Source: Rhizobium gallicum bv. gallicum R602sp (GTDB lineage: Bacteria > Pseudomonadota > Alphaproteobacteria > Rhizobiales > Rhizobiaceae). From it: a stretch of 64,000 nucleotides of DNA. Under the pieces are notes generated by a model, which saw only the letters and a list, made by a program, of their open reading frames with translations, was not told where the DNA came from and made no database searches. This document shows positions 53,241-61,524 of this stretch, in pieces. The DNA is taken from the NCBI RefSeq assembly GCF_000816845.1, contig NZ_CP006877.1:3653501-3717500 (forward strand), in the 5' to 3' direction. The number at the start of each line of letters is the position of its first letter. The first letter of the stretch is position 1. A program made the position numbers and the translations under genes.

Positions 53241-54261
53241 CCGCGACGATCCGTCTGCCGAGCAGCGTCGAAAGGGACTGCGGGTGGCGTTTGCGGTCTC
53301 CTTGGGGTTTACTTCCGCTGTGTCGCTCGGTGCCATCGTGCCGTTCCTCGTGCCTATTTTTGCCGCGCAGTTCCTGTTGGGTAGCTCCGGTCCGATGCCG
53401 CTAGGCAAGACATTGGGCGCCGCGTTGCTGATCCTGTTCACGGGGATCGGCATGATGGTCTTGACGAATCTGTTCGGCGATCGCCCTTCGACGTTCCTGA
53501 TCCTGCTGGCGCTGATCTACTTCTTCTGTTTCGCGGCCCAGGCGGCGGGCACAGGGGGGCCCGCGATCTTTCTAGTGCAGGTCGTCGCAATTATGGTTCC
53601 ATTGATCGGAATCCTGAACAAGGACCTTGCGAATTCAATCCTGTCGATCCTTGTGACCGGCATCCTCGGCGGCACGCTTCTGATGTGGCTTGCCCATGCG
53701 GTGATCCCGGAGCCCCATACGACGCGCATCGCGGCGGCTTCTTCGGCAACAGTCAGACCTCCTTCCTATCTGCGAGCTCTGGCGAACACGGCGATACTGC
53801 TGGGGGCGGTCGCGGTCTGCCTGGTCAACGATCAACTGTCCGCAGCGCTCGTCATACCCATCACCGTCGCCTCGCTGCTCGGCCAGTTCGATGCCGCTGC
53901 GAGCAGCCGAATGGCACTCGGGCTTGTGATCATCAATCTGTCAGGAGGGATACTGGCATCCATCGCCTACACCATCCTCACTCTGCGCCCAAGCCTGTTC
54001 TCGATCTTTCTCATCGTACTCGTGGTGACGCTGATCCTGGGCGGGCGCGCTGCGGGCCGGTTGAAAGATGCCAAGATGTACGCCGGCGCTCTCACGACGT
54101 TCCTGATCCTGTTCGGGCTCGGAGTGTCGCCGGTGCCTGGCGGCGCCGCTGAATCCTTCGCGACCCGCATTGTCTACGTCGGCGCGGCGTTGATCTACAC
54201 GGTGCTGATGGCGGCAATCTTCTGGCCGCAATCGGAAACACGAGAAAGTCGTGCCAAATGA
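53230..54261 (+). CDS. DUF2955 membrane protein (aromatic-acid exporter type)
   Basis: A 343-residue membrane protein with about ten helices in two blocks. It belongs to the DUF2955 branch of the fusaric acid resistance/AaeB-like exporters, shown by its length, the opening LRVAFAVSLGFTSAVSLGAI, and the IVPFLVPIFAAQFLL and INLSGGILASIAY blocks. It starts inside the end of the HlyD gene, so the two are translationally coupled. Together they probably make an efflux pump using an outer-membrane channel encoded elsewhere. Confidence 0.8.
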   Translation: MWDDRDDPSAEQRRKGLRVAFAVSLGFTSAVSLGAIVPFLVPIFAAQFLLGSSGPMPLGKTLGAALLILFTGIGMMVLTNLFGDRPSTFLILLALIYFFCFAAQAAGTGGPAIFLVQVVAIMVPLIGILNKDLANSILSILVTGILGGTLLMWLAHAVIPEPHTTRIAAASSATVRPPSYLRALANTAILLGAVAVCLVNDQLSAALVIPITVASLLGQFDAAASSRMALGLVIINLSGGILASIAYTILTLRPSLFSIFLIVLVVTLILGGRAAGRLKDAKMYAGALTTFLILFGLGVSPVPGGAAESFATRIVYVGAALIYTVLMAAIFWPQSETRESRAK

Positions 54262-54389
54262 CGCGCCTGGCCTCTCCAAAGGTTCCATTTGAAGGTGAGC
54301 CGTCCCTACCCGCCAGACCGCCTCCGGACGGCCCAGCGGTTTTGCGGGCACCAGCGACCCAAACAGCAGCATCAAGCTGAAGCACACGC

Positions 54390-55478
54390 TCAGGTGACCG
54401 CTGCCGGCTGCTCCTCGTTGGTGCCGAGCCAAGTCTGCAACACGGTCCAGAGCACGGCCAGCGTCGTCGCACCGATGAACATGCCGGTAAAGCCCCAGGC
54501 TGCCAGCCCCCCGATCACTCCCATGAAAAGCACGAGCATCGGCAACTGGCCGCTGCGCGCAATCAGCATGGGCTTCACGATATTGTCAGCTCCCATGAGT
54601 AGAATGATCCCCCATGCAGCGGTGAAGATCGCCCAACCGGTCTGCCCCTCGGCACCCAGCCAGATCGCCACCGGCAGCCAAACCAGAAGCGGTCCAATCT
54701 GGATAACGGCCAGGAAAAACGTCGCTGCGGCCAAGGCGATGGCTCCCGGAACGCCGGCGATTGCGAAGCCGATCCAGGCCAACACCGCCTCGAGCAGAGC
54801 CGTTCCAATGACGCCGATTGCCACGCCGCTAATTGCCCTTCCCGCGGCATTCAGCAGTTCTGGCCCCTTCGCTCCAACTATGCGTACCATGATGGCGGAG
54901 ACATACTGCAGCACCCAGGCGCGCGACGCATGAAGTATCGCGGCTACGACGACGCCCACGAAGATTTCAAGGACAGCCACCAGAAGACCTGCACCAAAAT
55001 TGATGAGCCAGCGCCCTGCGGCAGCGAGCTGGGGTTGGTAGCGCTGCATCAACACCAGACCCTCGCGCTGCAGCTCTTGCCATGCCGCAGATACCTTGTT
55101 TCCAACTAGCGGAAGTCCTGCAAGCCACTCGGGAAGGTTGGGGATTCCGCGAGTGCCGGCCGTGCTCAACCACGCCTCGGCGACGCTCAGATAGTCGGCA
55201 ATAGCGGAACAGAGATAGATCAACGGCACGATGATGACCGTCACGGCGACCACGCCGAACAGCACGGCAGCCAGGCGACGCCTTCCATTCAGCAGCTCAA
55301 CTATTCGATCAAACAGCCCCGCTGTGGCAGTGGCAAGGATCACCGCATAGGTGAGGACGCCGACAAAGGCTAACAGTACCCAGAAGCTCGCGACGATCAG
55401 CATGGACACAAGCAGCAGGGCGAGAGCTGCCTCTATGAGCTTCTGGTGTCGCCCGCCTTCAACAGGCAATTCCTGCAT
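54390..55478 (-). CDS. AI-2E family transporter (PerM/TqsA-like)
   Basis: A 362-residue membrane protein with about eight helices. The ATG at 55478 follows GGAGGTGTTGTT. Family stretches include WVLLAFVGVLTYAVILATAT, GVAIGVIGTALLEAVLAWIG, GVPGAIALAAATFFLAVIQI and NIVKPMLIARSGQLPMLVLF. Members were named after autoinducer-2 export, but many act as ion or solute transporters, so no signal role is implied. It is a single gene converging on the DUF2955 gene. Confidence 0.88.
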   Translation of the reverse strand: MQELPVEGGRHQKLIEAALALLLVSMLIVASFWVLLAFVGVLTYAVILATATAGLFDRIVELLNGRRRLAAVLFGVVAVTVIIVPLIYLCSAIADYLSVAEAWLSTAGTRGIPNLPEWLAGLPLVGNKVSAAWQELQREGLVLMQRYQPQLAAAGRWLINFGAGLLVAVLEIFVGVVVAAILHASRAWVLQYVSAIMVRIVGAKGPELLNAAGRAISGVAIGVIGTALLEAVLAWIGFAIAGVPGAIALAAATFFLAVIQIGPLLVWLPVAIWLGAEGQTGWAIFTAAWGIILLMGADNIVKPMLIARSGQLPMLVLFMGVIGGLAAWGFTGMFIGATTLAVLWTVLQTWLGTNEEQPAAVT

Positions 55479-55598
55479 AACAACACCTCCTGGTTTGATC
55501 AGAAGTCGGCGAAGCCCCTTTCTGCAAGGGACAGCCGCTGATGGTTGCGTACGTCGGTCCCGTGCACCGGGGCCTGTCTCGCACCGCAAGTCCTTGTT

Positions 55599-56016
55599 TC
55601 ACGGTTGTGCGATGTTTTGATCCGCAGCCCGCCGGGAGGACCACAGTTCCGAGACTTTGAAAAGAAATGCCGTAGTCCAGCCGAACAGCAGGATTCCGTT
55701 TACACCTTCGATGGCACTGGCGAGCCGCCATTCGTTGGATAGCGTAATGTCGCCATAGCCGATCGTGGCGAAGGTAATCGCCGAGAAGTACATGGCGTCC
55801 TCAAAGTTCGGCAATTCGCCGACTAGCCGATAGACCATGGCCCATTACAAAGCCGGTGACAAAAAAGTAACTGATGCCCAATCGGGCGTAGCCGGAGAGT
55901 TTCCGCGTGCCGGTAAGGGGACCTCGTCCTATCCGGAACAGCAGCATAACCGCCATGCCGTGAATAAAGATCGTGGCAAGCAGCACGCCAGTGCCCGTGA
56001 CAATCTGAAGTAACAT
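55599..56016 (-). pseudogene. Two-helix potassium channel, frameshifted
   Basis: The start at 56016 opens MLLQIVTGTGVLLATIFIHG, the first helix, and the frame runs to 55801. The pore region is in another frame from about 55838: YRLVGELPNFEDAMYFSAIT then FATIGYGDITLS, with the K+ selectivity filter TIGYGD, and a second helix GVNGILLFGWTTAFLF. A shift of one base near 55840, after GFVMGH, would be needed to join the two. The short linker suggests a deletion as well. A sequencing error is the alternative. Confidence 0.65.
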
Positions 56017-56118
56017 CCTCGTGCGTCCCCCAGCACCAATCCCGGGCGTTTCCACCCTGGCCGTACCCCGCACCAACGCTGCATCGTATGAAGCCTGCCT
56101 CGCCAACTCCAGTCGCAC

Positions 56119-56773
56119 TGGAAAATCACCTCAGTCCCGAGGGGAGGCCACAACTCCGATGCATCATTTTGCCTCACAACGCAACCGCCGACAAGTAACT
56201 TACCGGAACTGTAATATTTGCCCCAAAGTGATTGCCGCTGGCCACCGCCGGGAGCCACCGCGGCATGCGGGAACCTGCAGCTGGTGGCCTCGATCTCCGT
56301 GCCCTGAACGCACCTGGCCGACTCTGGCTCTGCCGTCTCGGTCCCCAATGTAAGTTGCACTTAAGAGCATACTAATGTATTCTCTGGTTGTTGTACAAGG
56401 GTATGGATTGGGATGGTGCGGAAGGTGGGTGTTCCGCCCGAGCGGACTGCTTGCATGGGCGCAGAATGCTACCTGATCCAATCCCGAAACCGTCGAATCT
56501 CCCGTTTTTCTGAACGGATGTATTCAGTTCACCGCGACCGGCCTTGGTTGTCGTTGACTCATTAGACTTAGTTTCGCGCCGGAACGGCGATATGATGGGA
56601 AACCGCCGGCAGACCGTGTGCGGTTCACCCCATGCGGGGGCCTCGGATTGAAATTCTGATCCATAGATTCGGCCGCACGCCTGCAGCAATACTTTGCTTA
56701 TTCAGCATGTTCGAAATTAAGGCATGCAGTGCTCGGTGGTCATATTCCATAAATCGGTGAGGAGGATTGTCCG
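56119..56773. other. Long stretch without a recognisable gene
   Basis: The 655 bp between the channel remnant and the OmpA gene contain only short frames without family features. It should include the OmpA promoter. Its lower GC compared with the core genome is consistent with acquired DNA. Confidence 0.4.
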
Positions 56774-58030
56774 ATGTTTAGCACGCGAATTGAGATGCTC
56801 GAACACCAAGAATACGATAGGGCCTGGCGGAAACTTAACGGAAATGCACCAAGGCATGGGAGAATTGCTCGAAAAATTTTCCTGGCAGTTGCCTTTGTCG
56901 TAGCGGCAAACGCCCCATCCTGGTCCCAGGAAGACCCGGCCAAGCATTACAGTAAAGAAGCCATGCAGCAGGCGCTGCAGACCAGGGATCAGTACGATCT
57001 CTATGGCCTGCGTTTCGGCGTTGGCAAGGCAACACTGGAACCTGGTGCTGAAACGCTGCTTGATGACATAGCGACTGCACTTAAGAATTTACCTGATTGG
57101 AGCCTGAGAATTGTCGGCCATACCGACGCAAGCGGCAATGCAGAAGCCAATGAACGTCTTTCCCTTGAACGCGCCGACGCCATCAAGGCGGCGCTGGTGG
57201 AACGAGGGGTCGATGCTGACAGGTTATTAGCGGGAGGCGCTGGGCAGACCCGGCCGATCGCCAGCAATGAGACGGCCGAAGGAAAAGCTCTCAACCGGCG
57301 AGTTGAGCTCGTGAGGCTCACCGACTCGGCCGAAGCCAAGAAGCTGCTGAAGGCCATGTCCGATTATCTGGCAACCCAGAAGGCCATATCCTTCGCATAC
57401 GATGCCAATCTCCAGGTTGTTACCAACAGTGATCAAAAACTTGGGCTGGCAAGTTCAGGGACTGTGACCCTCAGCCGGCCTGACAAGGTACACACCACAC
57501 GTTCCGGCGGTTTTGTCGAGACAGAAGCGCTATTCGACGGAAAAACGCTTACCCTTTTGGGAAAGAACCTCAACAAGTATACGCAAGTCGATATTCCTGG
57601 CACGGTCGATCATCTGATAGACGAGCTAAAGGACAAGTATGGATTGCCGCTGCCTGCCGCCGACTTGTTGATGACCAATTCATATGATGAGTTGATGCAG
57701 GGCGTTTACGATTCGAAAGACCTGGGAAGCGGCGTCATCAATAGCGCCGAGTGCGATTCTCTCGCCTTTCGCAAGGACGACGTAGATTTCCAGATTTGGG
57801 TCGCCCAAGGAGCACAACCTTACCCCTGCCGCTTCGTCATTACTTCCAGGCTGGTCAAGGGTGGACCGGAATACAGCGTCCAGGTCCGGGATTGGAAGTC
57901 GGGGGATGAGGTTATGCCGGGTGATTTTGGCTTCAAGAACCCGACAAACGCCGAAAAAGTCGACGTGAAGGACATCCAGAGTAACCTGGGTGAATTGCCG
58001 GGGAACTTCGTAAGAGGAGATGGAAAATGA
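56774..58030 (+). CDS. OmpA-domain / DUF2092 fusion protein
   Basis: A 418-residue exported protein. GAGGAGGA lies ahead of the ATG. A hydrophobic segment (about 35-50) followed by APSWSQEDP is a signal peptide with a long n-region. Residues about 85-185 are an OmpA/MotB peptidoglycan-binding domain: LRFGVGKATLEPGAETLLDD, IVGHTDASGNAEANERLSLE, RADAIKAAL and NRRVEL. The rest (about 195-400) resembles DUF2092 (LKAMSDYLATQKAISFAYDA), which is LolA/LolB-like and may bind lipids. It could thus tether a lipid-binding domain to the cell wall. It overlaps the next small gene by 4 bp. Confidence 0.82.
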   Translation: MFSTRIEMLEHQEYDRAWRKLNGNAPRHGRIARKIFLAVAFVVAANAPSWSQEDPAKHYSKEAMQQALQTRDQYDLYGLRFGVGKATLEPGAETLLDDIATALKNLPDWSLRIVGHTDASGNAEANERLSLERADAIKAALVERGVDADRLLAGGAGQTRPIASNETAEGKALNRRVELVRLTDSAEAKKLLKAMSDYLATQKAISFAYDANLQVVTNSDQKLGLASSGTVTLSRPDKVHTTRSGGFVETEALFDGKTLTLLGKNLNKYTQVDIPGTVDHLIDELKDKYGLPLPAADLLMTNSYDELMQGVYDSKDLGSGVINSAECDSLAFRKDDVDFQIWVAQGAQPYPCRFVITSRLVKGGPEYSVQVRDWKSGDEVMPGDFGFKNPTNAEKVDVKDIQSNLGELPGNFVRGDGK

Positions 58031-58239
58031 CCCTTTTTAGACGCATGGGAATCATCTGTCTGGCTTGGGCGGCTTTACTTTGGGTCGGCGAACTAGCGAG
58101 CGACCAGTCAATTGTTCCGATGCCCCGCTTCGTTTCTGATGCCGTCGCCGTAGTCGGTCGACCGCTGACGCCGGTCAGCGTGGCCGGCGTCGCCCGGCGG
58201 ACGACTCGGCGTTGTGCCGCTGGTGCCTATGATTGCTAG
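58027..58239 (+). CDS. Small membrane-anchored or secreted protein
   Basis: A 70-residue protein overlapping the OmpA-DUF2092 gene by 4 bp (ATGA), so it is coupled to it. An N-terminal hydrophobic segment (GIICLAWAALLWVGELASD) may be a signal peptide or an anchor. The C-terminal tail GVARRTTRRCAAGAYDC has two cysteines and clustered arginines. I do not recognise a named family, but the coupling suggests a partner of the upstream protein. Confidence 0.6.
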   Translation: MTLFRRMGIICLAWAALLWVGELASDQSIVPMPRFVSDAVAVVGRPLTPVSVAGVARRTTRRCAAGAYDC

Positions 58240-58240
58240 C

Positions 58241-58262
58241 CGGGGCCCACGAATTGGCCCCG
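58241..58262 (+). terminator. Hairpin after the OmpA operon
   Basis: The arms CGGGGCC (58241-58247) and GGCCCCG (58256-58262) form a 7-bp GC stem with an 8-nt loop, directly after the stop of the 70-residue gene. No T-run follows, so termination is uncertain. Confidence 0.45.
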
Positions 58263-58447
58263 CCCTGTAGAATGCCCCGTTCGCTGCGGGACGTTCTCAT
58301 CTAGACTAGTGCCCGTCCATACAAAGTAAATGGCTGATATTATTAGGCTAATTGCAGTTTTCTGCGGGCAAAGCCCGGCGGTTTCAGGTATACTTTAGAT
58401 CAAGCTACTGATTTCGAAAGGCAAACCCGTAACCGCCGGAGCCGACA

Positions 58448-58618
58448 ATGCGCCAAGAACGCACGGTCCAAGCCAGCAAGCTCAGAAACTTCCGCGCCGG
58501 CATCGAAGCCGGCATCCCTTGCCTGAAACGCGCTTATGGCTTGAGGCGCTGCACCTGGCGTGGGCTCGACCACTTCAAAGCCTATGTCCGGTCCTCTGTG
58601 GTCGCTTACAATCGGTAG
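58448..58618 (+). pseudogene. ISNCY-type transposase C-terminal fragment
   Basis: A 56-codon frame ends in RNFRAGIEAGIPCLKRAYGL then RRCTWRGLDHFKAYVRSSVV, the characteristic C-terminal end of an ISNCY-type transposase. The rest of the gene is absent; the upstream 200 bp show no continuation. An IS256-type element starts a few bases after its stop. Confidence 0.6.
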
Positions 58619-58710
58619 TGTGCTGAAGGTTCTGCAAATTCTCTGAGAGAGGCGGTCATGGCGGTCTGGTGATGTTCAACGTCACCTGATTCCCTGGAAG
58701 GAACGCCACC

Positions 58711-58788
58711 ATGACCAAGACTGAAGGTAAGACAGCCAGCGCCGCCGTCAAAGACATTTTGCCAATCGGCACCCAAAATTGGCTCTGA
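58711..58788 (+). pseudogene. IS256-type transposase N-terminal fragment
   Basis: The frame MTKTEGKTASAAVKDIL matches the N-terminus of rhizobial IS256-family transposases; after about 17 codons it breaks into PIGTQNWL and stops. The break coincides with GGCACCCAAAATTGG, the presumed left end of the ISL3-type element that interrupts it. Confidence 0.6.
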
Positions 58789-59364
58789 CTCACTTTTGAT
58801 GAAATCAAGTGCTGGCTGATGTTGGTTTCACACAAGTAATCAACATTATGAGCCATTCGCTCCGACCTTCGACGCTCGTCCCTCGCGGCTTTATAGTCGA
58901 CAATACAGCCATTGATGACAAGGTAATGTTGATCGCAGTCCGGTCGGCGAGCAAAGCGAGCCTTTGCCCGATCTGTGGAACAAGGTCGGAACGAATTCAC
59001 AGTCGATATCAACGACGCCTGGCTGACCTGCCCCTGGTGGGAAAGCCCGTTCGGCTTGTCATTGAAGCGACAGTTCCACTGCGACGCAGTGTTGTTCGGC
59101 CGGCGAATCTTCGCCGAGCGCTTCGACGGGGACGTTCTCGCGCCTTCGGCGCGGCGAACTGCCAGGCTCGACCACATCGTCCATCATCTCGGGCTTGCAT
59201 TGGGCGGCAGGCCAGCGGCCACCTTTGCCAAGAGGCTGATATTGCCGGTAAGCAACGATACGCTGCTGCGCGTCGTGCGGCGGCGCGGCAGTCCGCGCTT
59301 TGTCCCGCCGACCGTGATCGGGATCGACGACTGTGCGTGGCGACGTAACCAACGCTATTGCTAA
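58767..59364 (+). mobile_element. ISL3-type element remnant with frameshifted transposase
   Basis: The transposase starts at about 58848 (MSHSLRPSTLVPRGF) with the zinc-binding segment LCPICGTRSERIHSRYQRRL. Near 59060 the reading must change frame to continue as FHCDAVLFGRRIFAERFDGD, then LDHIVHHLGLALGGRPAATF and PPTVIGIDDCAWRRNQRY before a stop at 59362-59364. The catalytic C-terminal half is missing. It is a dead copy nested in the IS256 remnant. Confidence 0.72.
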
Positions 59365-59395
59365 AGAAGGGCCGGCTGCAAGGAAACATCTCAAA

Positions 59396-59483
59396 TTGCG
59401 TTAACGACCAACCCGCGCATATAAGCGCAACAATTATTGCGTATAGGCTTGATCATTGCGCGTACGGTTGGCATTCTTGCGTA
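59396..59483. repeat. Phased TTGCGTA-type repeats upstream of the Fic gene
   Basis: TTGCGTTA (59396), TTGCGTA (59437), TTGCGCGTA (59456) and TTGCGTA (59477) start 41, 19 and 21 bp apart, near whole turns of the helix, with an inverted TTGCGCTTAT at 59430-59421. They end 29 bp before the Fic start and may be an operator. Confidence 0.5.
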
Positions 59484-59512
59484 TCCGTTAGGCGCAGGGC
59501 AAACGACGAATC

Positions 59513-60895
59513 GTGGCAAACCAAATTCCAGACGACGCCTTGGCCGCGATCGAAGAGATCGTCAGCCAACATACAGGCGCCATCCCAGCATCAGAGATTC
59601 TTCGCGCGCTACCAGCGCCTATCCCTCAACGCACCCTGCAATATCGCCTGAAGCGACTGGTATCGGACGATCGCCTCATTATGGAGGGCGAAGGCCGGTG
59701 GGCAAAATACCGACTGCCTGAGGCTACTTCGACAACGGCACCATCTGGCGAAGATCGGGTCTTCACTATCGCGTTGTCTGATGCAGCCAAATCAGTGCGC
59801 GACTACGTCCGACATGCGCCCGAAGCTCGCAGGCCAGTCGGTTATAATCGTGACTTCCTTGACCGTTACCGCCCGAACGCCACCTTCTATCTGACCGAGG
59901 CCGAACGCGCCCATCTGGCCTCAGTCGGGCGACCACAGATCGCCGAGCAGCCGGCAGGAACCTACGCCAAGCACATCCTGAACAGACTTCTCATTGATCT
60001 GGCCTGGAACTCCAGCCGGCTCGAGGGCAACACCTATTCGCTCCTCGACACCAAGCGCCTCATCCAATTCGGCGAAGAGGCTAAGGGCCGGGCGCATCTC
60101 GAAGCGCAAATGATCCTCAACCACAAGGACGCAATTGAATTCCTGGTCAGCGCGGCCGACGACATCGGCTTCAACCGCTATACGATACTTAATCTACACG
60201 GGCTACTGGCAAACAACCTCCTTCCCGATCCATCAGCCGCTGGTAGGTTGCGCTACATCGCGGTGGGAATAGACCGGTCCGCCTTCCATCCCCTGGAGGT
60301 GCCACAGCTCATCGAGGAAGCCTTCGATGAGATATTGGCAACTGCCGATGCCATCGTAGACCCGTTCGAGCAGGCATTCTTCGTCATGGTGCAACTGCCA
60401 TATCTCCAGCCCTTCGACGACGTGAACAAGCGCGTATCCCGCCTTGCCGCGAACATCCCGTTCGTCAAGAACAACCTTTCACCGCTTTCCTTCGCCGATG
60501 TGCCGCGGCAAGCATATACTGAAGCAGTGCTCGGGGTTTACGAGCTGAACCAGGTTGATCTCCTCAAAGACCTCTTTCTATGGGCCTATGAACGCTCAGC
60601 AGCGCACTACGCTGCTGTGCGCCAGTCACTGGGCGAGCCTGATCCGTTCCGGCTTCGCTATCGAGCTGAACTGCGTGAACTTGTGGCTGAACTCATTCGT
60701 GGGCGTACTGGACGCAAGGAGGCCGCCGGGCGCATCACCGCTTGGGCAGTCGACAGGATCAATCCCGCAGATCGTGGGCGCTTCGTTGAGATTACCGAAA
60801 CCGAGTTAACAGCACTGCATGAAGGTAATTTCGCGCGCTATCAGCTCCGACCTTCGGAGTTCGCTGCCTGGCGCGAAGTCTGGGAGGCGCAATGA
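59513..60895 (+). CDS. Fic family protein with degenerate catalytic motif
   Basis: A 460-residue protein from a GTG start. Residues about 1-70 form a winged-helix-like domain (IPQRTLQYRLKRLVSDDRLI). A linker and N-terminal helix carry an inhibitory-type motif, S167-S-R-L-E171-G, as in class II Fic proteins. The Fic core then reads Q299-PFDDVNKRVSR where HPFxxGNGRxxR is standard, so the catalytic His is Gln and the GNGR loop is VNKR. AMPylation activity is therefore doubtful. The C-terminal 100 residues (DLFLWAYERSAAHYAAVRQ onward) are helical. Its stop overlaps the start of a SIR2-like gene by 4 bp, so the two form a module. Confidence 0.85.
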   Translation: MANQIPDDALAAIEEIVSQHTGAIPASEILRALPAPIPQRTLQYRLKRLVSDDRLIMEGEGRWAKYRLPEATSTTAPSGEDRVFTIALSDAAKSVRDYVRHAPEARRPVGYNRDFLDRYRPNATFYLTEAERAHLASVGRPQIAEQPAGTYAKHILNRLLIDLAWNSSRLEGNTYSLLDTKRLIQFGEEAKGRAHLEAQMILNHKDAIEFLVSAADDIGFNRYTILNLHGLLANNLLPDPSAAGRLRYIAVGIDRSAFHPLEVPQLIEEAFDEILATADAIVDPFEQAFFVMVQLPYLQPFDDVNKRVSRLAANIPFVKNNLSPLSFADVPRQAYTEAVLGVYELNQVDLLKDLFLWAYERSAAHYAAVRQSLGEPDPFRLRYRAELRELVAELIRGRTGRKEAAGRITAWAVDRINPADRGRFVEITETELTALHEGNFARYQLRPSEFAAWREVWEAQ

Positions 60896-61080
60896 CTGAC
60901 GGTCCCTACCCCATTGTCACCGCTGACGATTTCGCACGCCGATTATCAATGCGTCCAGGTGGATTGATGTGGCTGCTCGGGGCTGGAGCTTCTGCCGCAG
61001 CTGGCATTCCCACAGGTAGCGTCCTGATCACGCAAAAACAAAACCCGCCGAAAATATCGACGGGTTTGTCAGCGGTCTGA
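60892..61080 (+). pseudogene. SIR2-like protein, truncated at the island end
   Basis: The frame starts inside the Fic stop (ATGA) and reads MTDGPYPIVTADDFARRLSM then GGLMWLLGAGASAAAGIPTG. GAGxSxxxGIP is the NAD-binding loop of SIR2-domain proteins. After about 61018 the sequence is that of the rRNA-operon terminator, and the last 20 codons (SVLITQKQNPPKISTGLSAV) are read through it. Only the first 42 or so residues of a SIR2 gene survive. SIR2 domains often serve as NAD-depleting effectors in phage defence; this copy cannot be active. Confidence 0.7.
61034..61066 (-). terminator. Terminator downstream of the rRNA operon
   Basis: On the minus strand AACCCGTCGA and TCGGCGGGTT form a 10-bp stem with one G-T pair and a 5-nt loop, followed by TTTGTTTTT. 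It lies 59 bp past tRNA-fMet and would end the rRNA transcript, while it also sits within the truncated SIR2 frame. Confidence 0.8.
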
Positions 61081-61081
61081 C

Positions 61082-61119
61082 GGCTCCGAGTTTCCTCGGA
61101 GCCCATTGAGTTTGTTATA
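61082..61119. repeat. 38-bp direct repeat, right copy next to tRNA-fMet
   Basis: Identical to 51646-51683. It contains the 9-bp GGCTCCGAG stem with a GAAA loop (minus strand), but the T-run that follows in the left copy is missing here, as if the original tRNA terminator had been split by an insertion. The tRNA 3' end lies 5 bp away. Confidence 0.85.
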
Positions 61120-61124
61120 ATCGT

Positions 61125-61201
<77 letters not shown>

Positions 61202-61305
61202 TTATTTTGATTGAGCGGAACGGACCGCTTGATTTGCGGCCGGTTTATCTGGCTTATTGCCGTTTTATTGTTTTGAGAAGATTTTGATTTGTTGCGTTTC
61301 GCAGA

Positions 61306-61420
61306 CCTGGCGGCGACCGACTCTCCCGCGTCTTGAGACGAAGTACCATAGGCGCTGGGGCGTTTCACGGCCGTGTTCGGAAAGGGAACGGGTGCAGCCA
61401 CCCCGCCATAACCACCAGGT
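61306..61420 (-). rRNA. rrf: 5S ribosomal RNA
   Basis: On the minus strand the gene begins ACCTGGTGGTTATGGCGGGG and ends near GGTCGCCGCCAGGT. The terminal helix CCTGG/CCAGG closes, and the loop B/C segment CACCCGTTCCCTTTCCGAAC with CGGCCGTGAAACG is characteristic. The ends are placed to within a few bases. It lies about 100 bp after the 23S gene and 105 bp before tRNA-fMet. Confidence 0.93.
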
Positions 61421-61524
61421 CAGCGAAGCGCAACGATTTGAGAAGCTGGAGAAGTTTTCACTTCGTTTTTTTTGAACACGTCTTGACCGGTAAGGGTCAG
61501 GCTCATTTTGATGAGCATTGTCAA

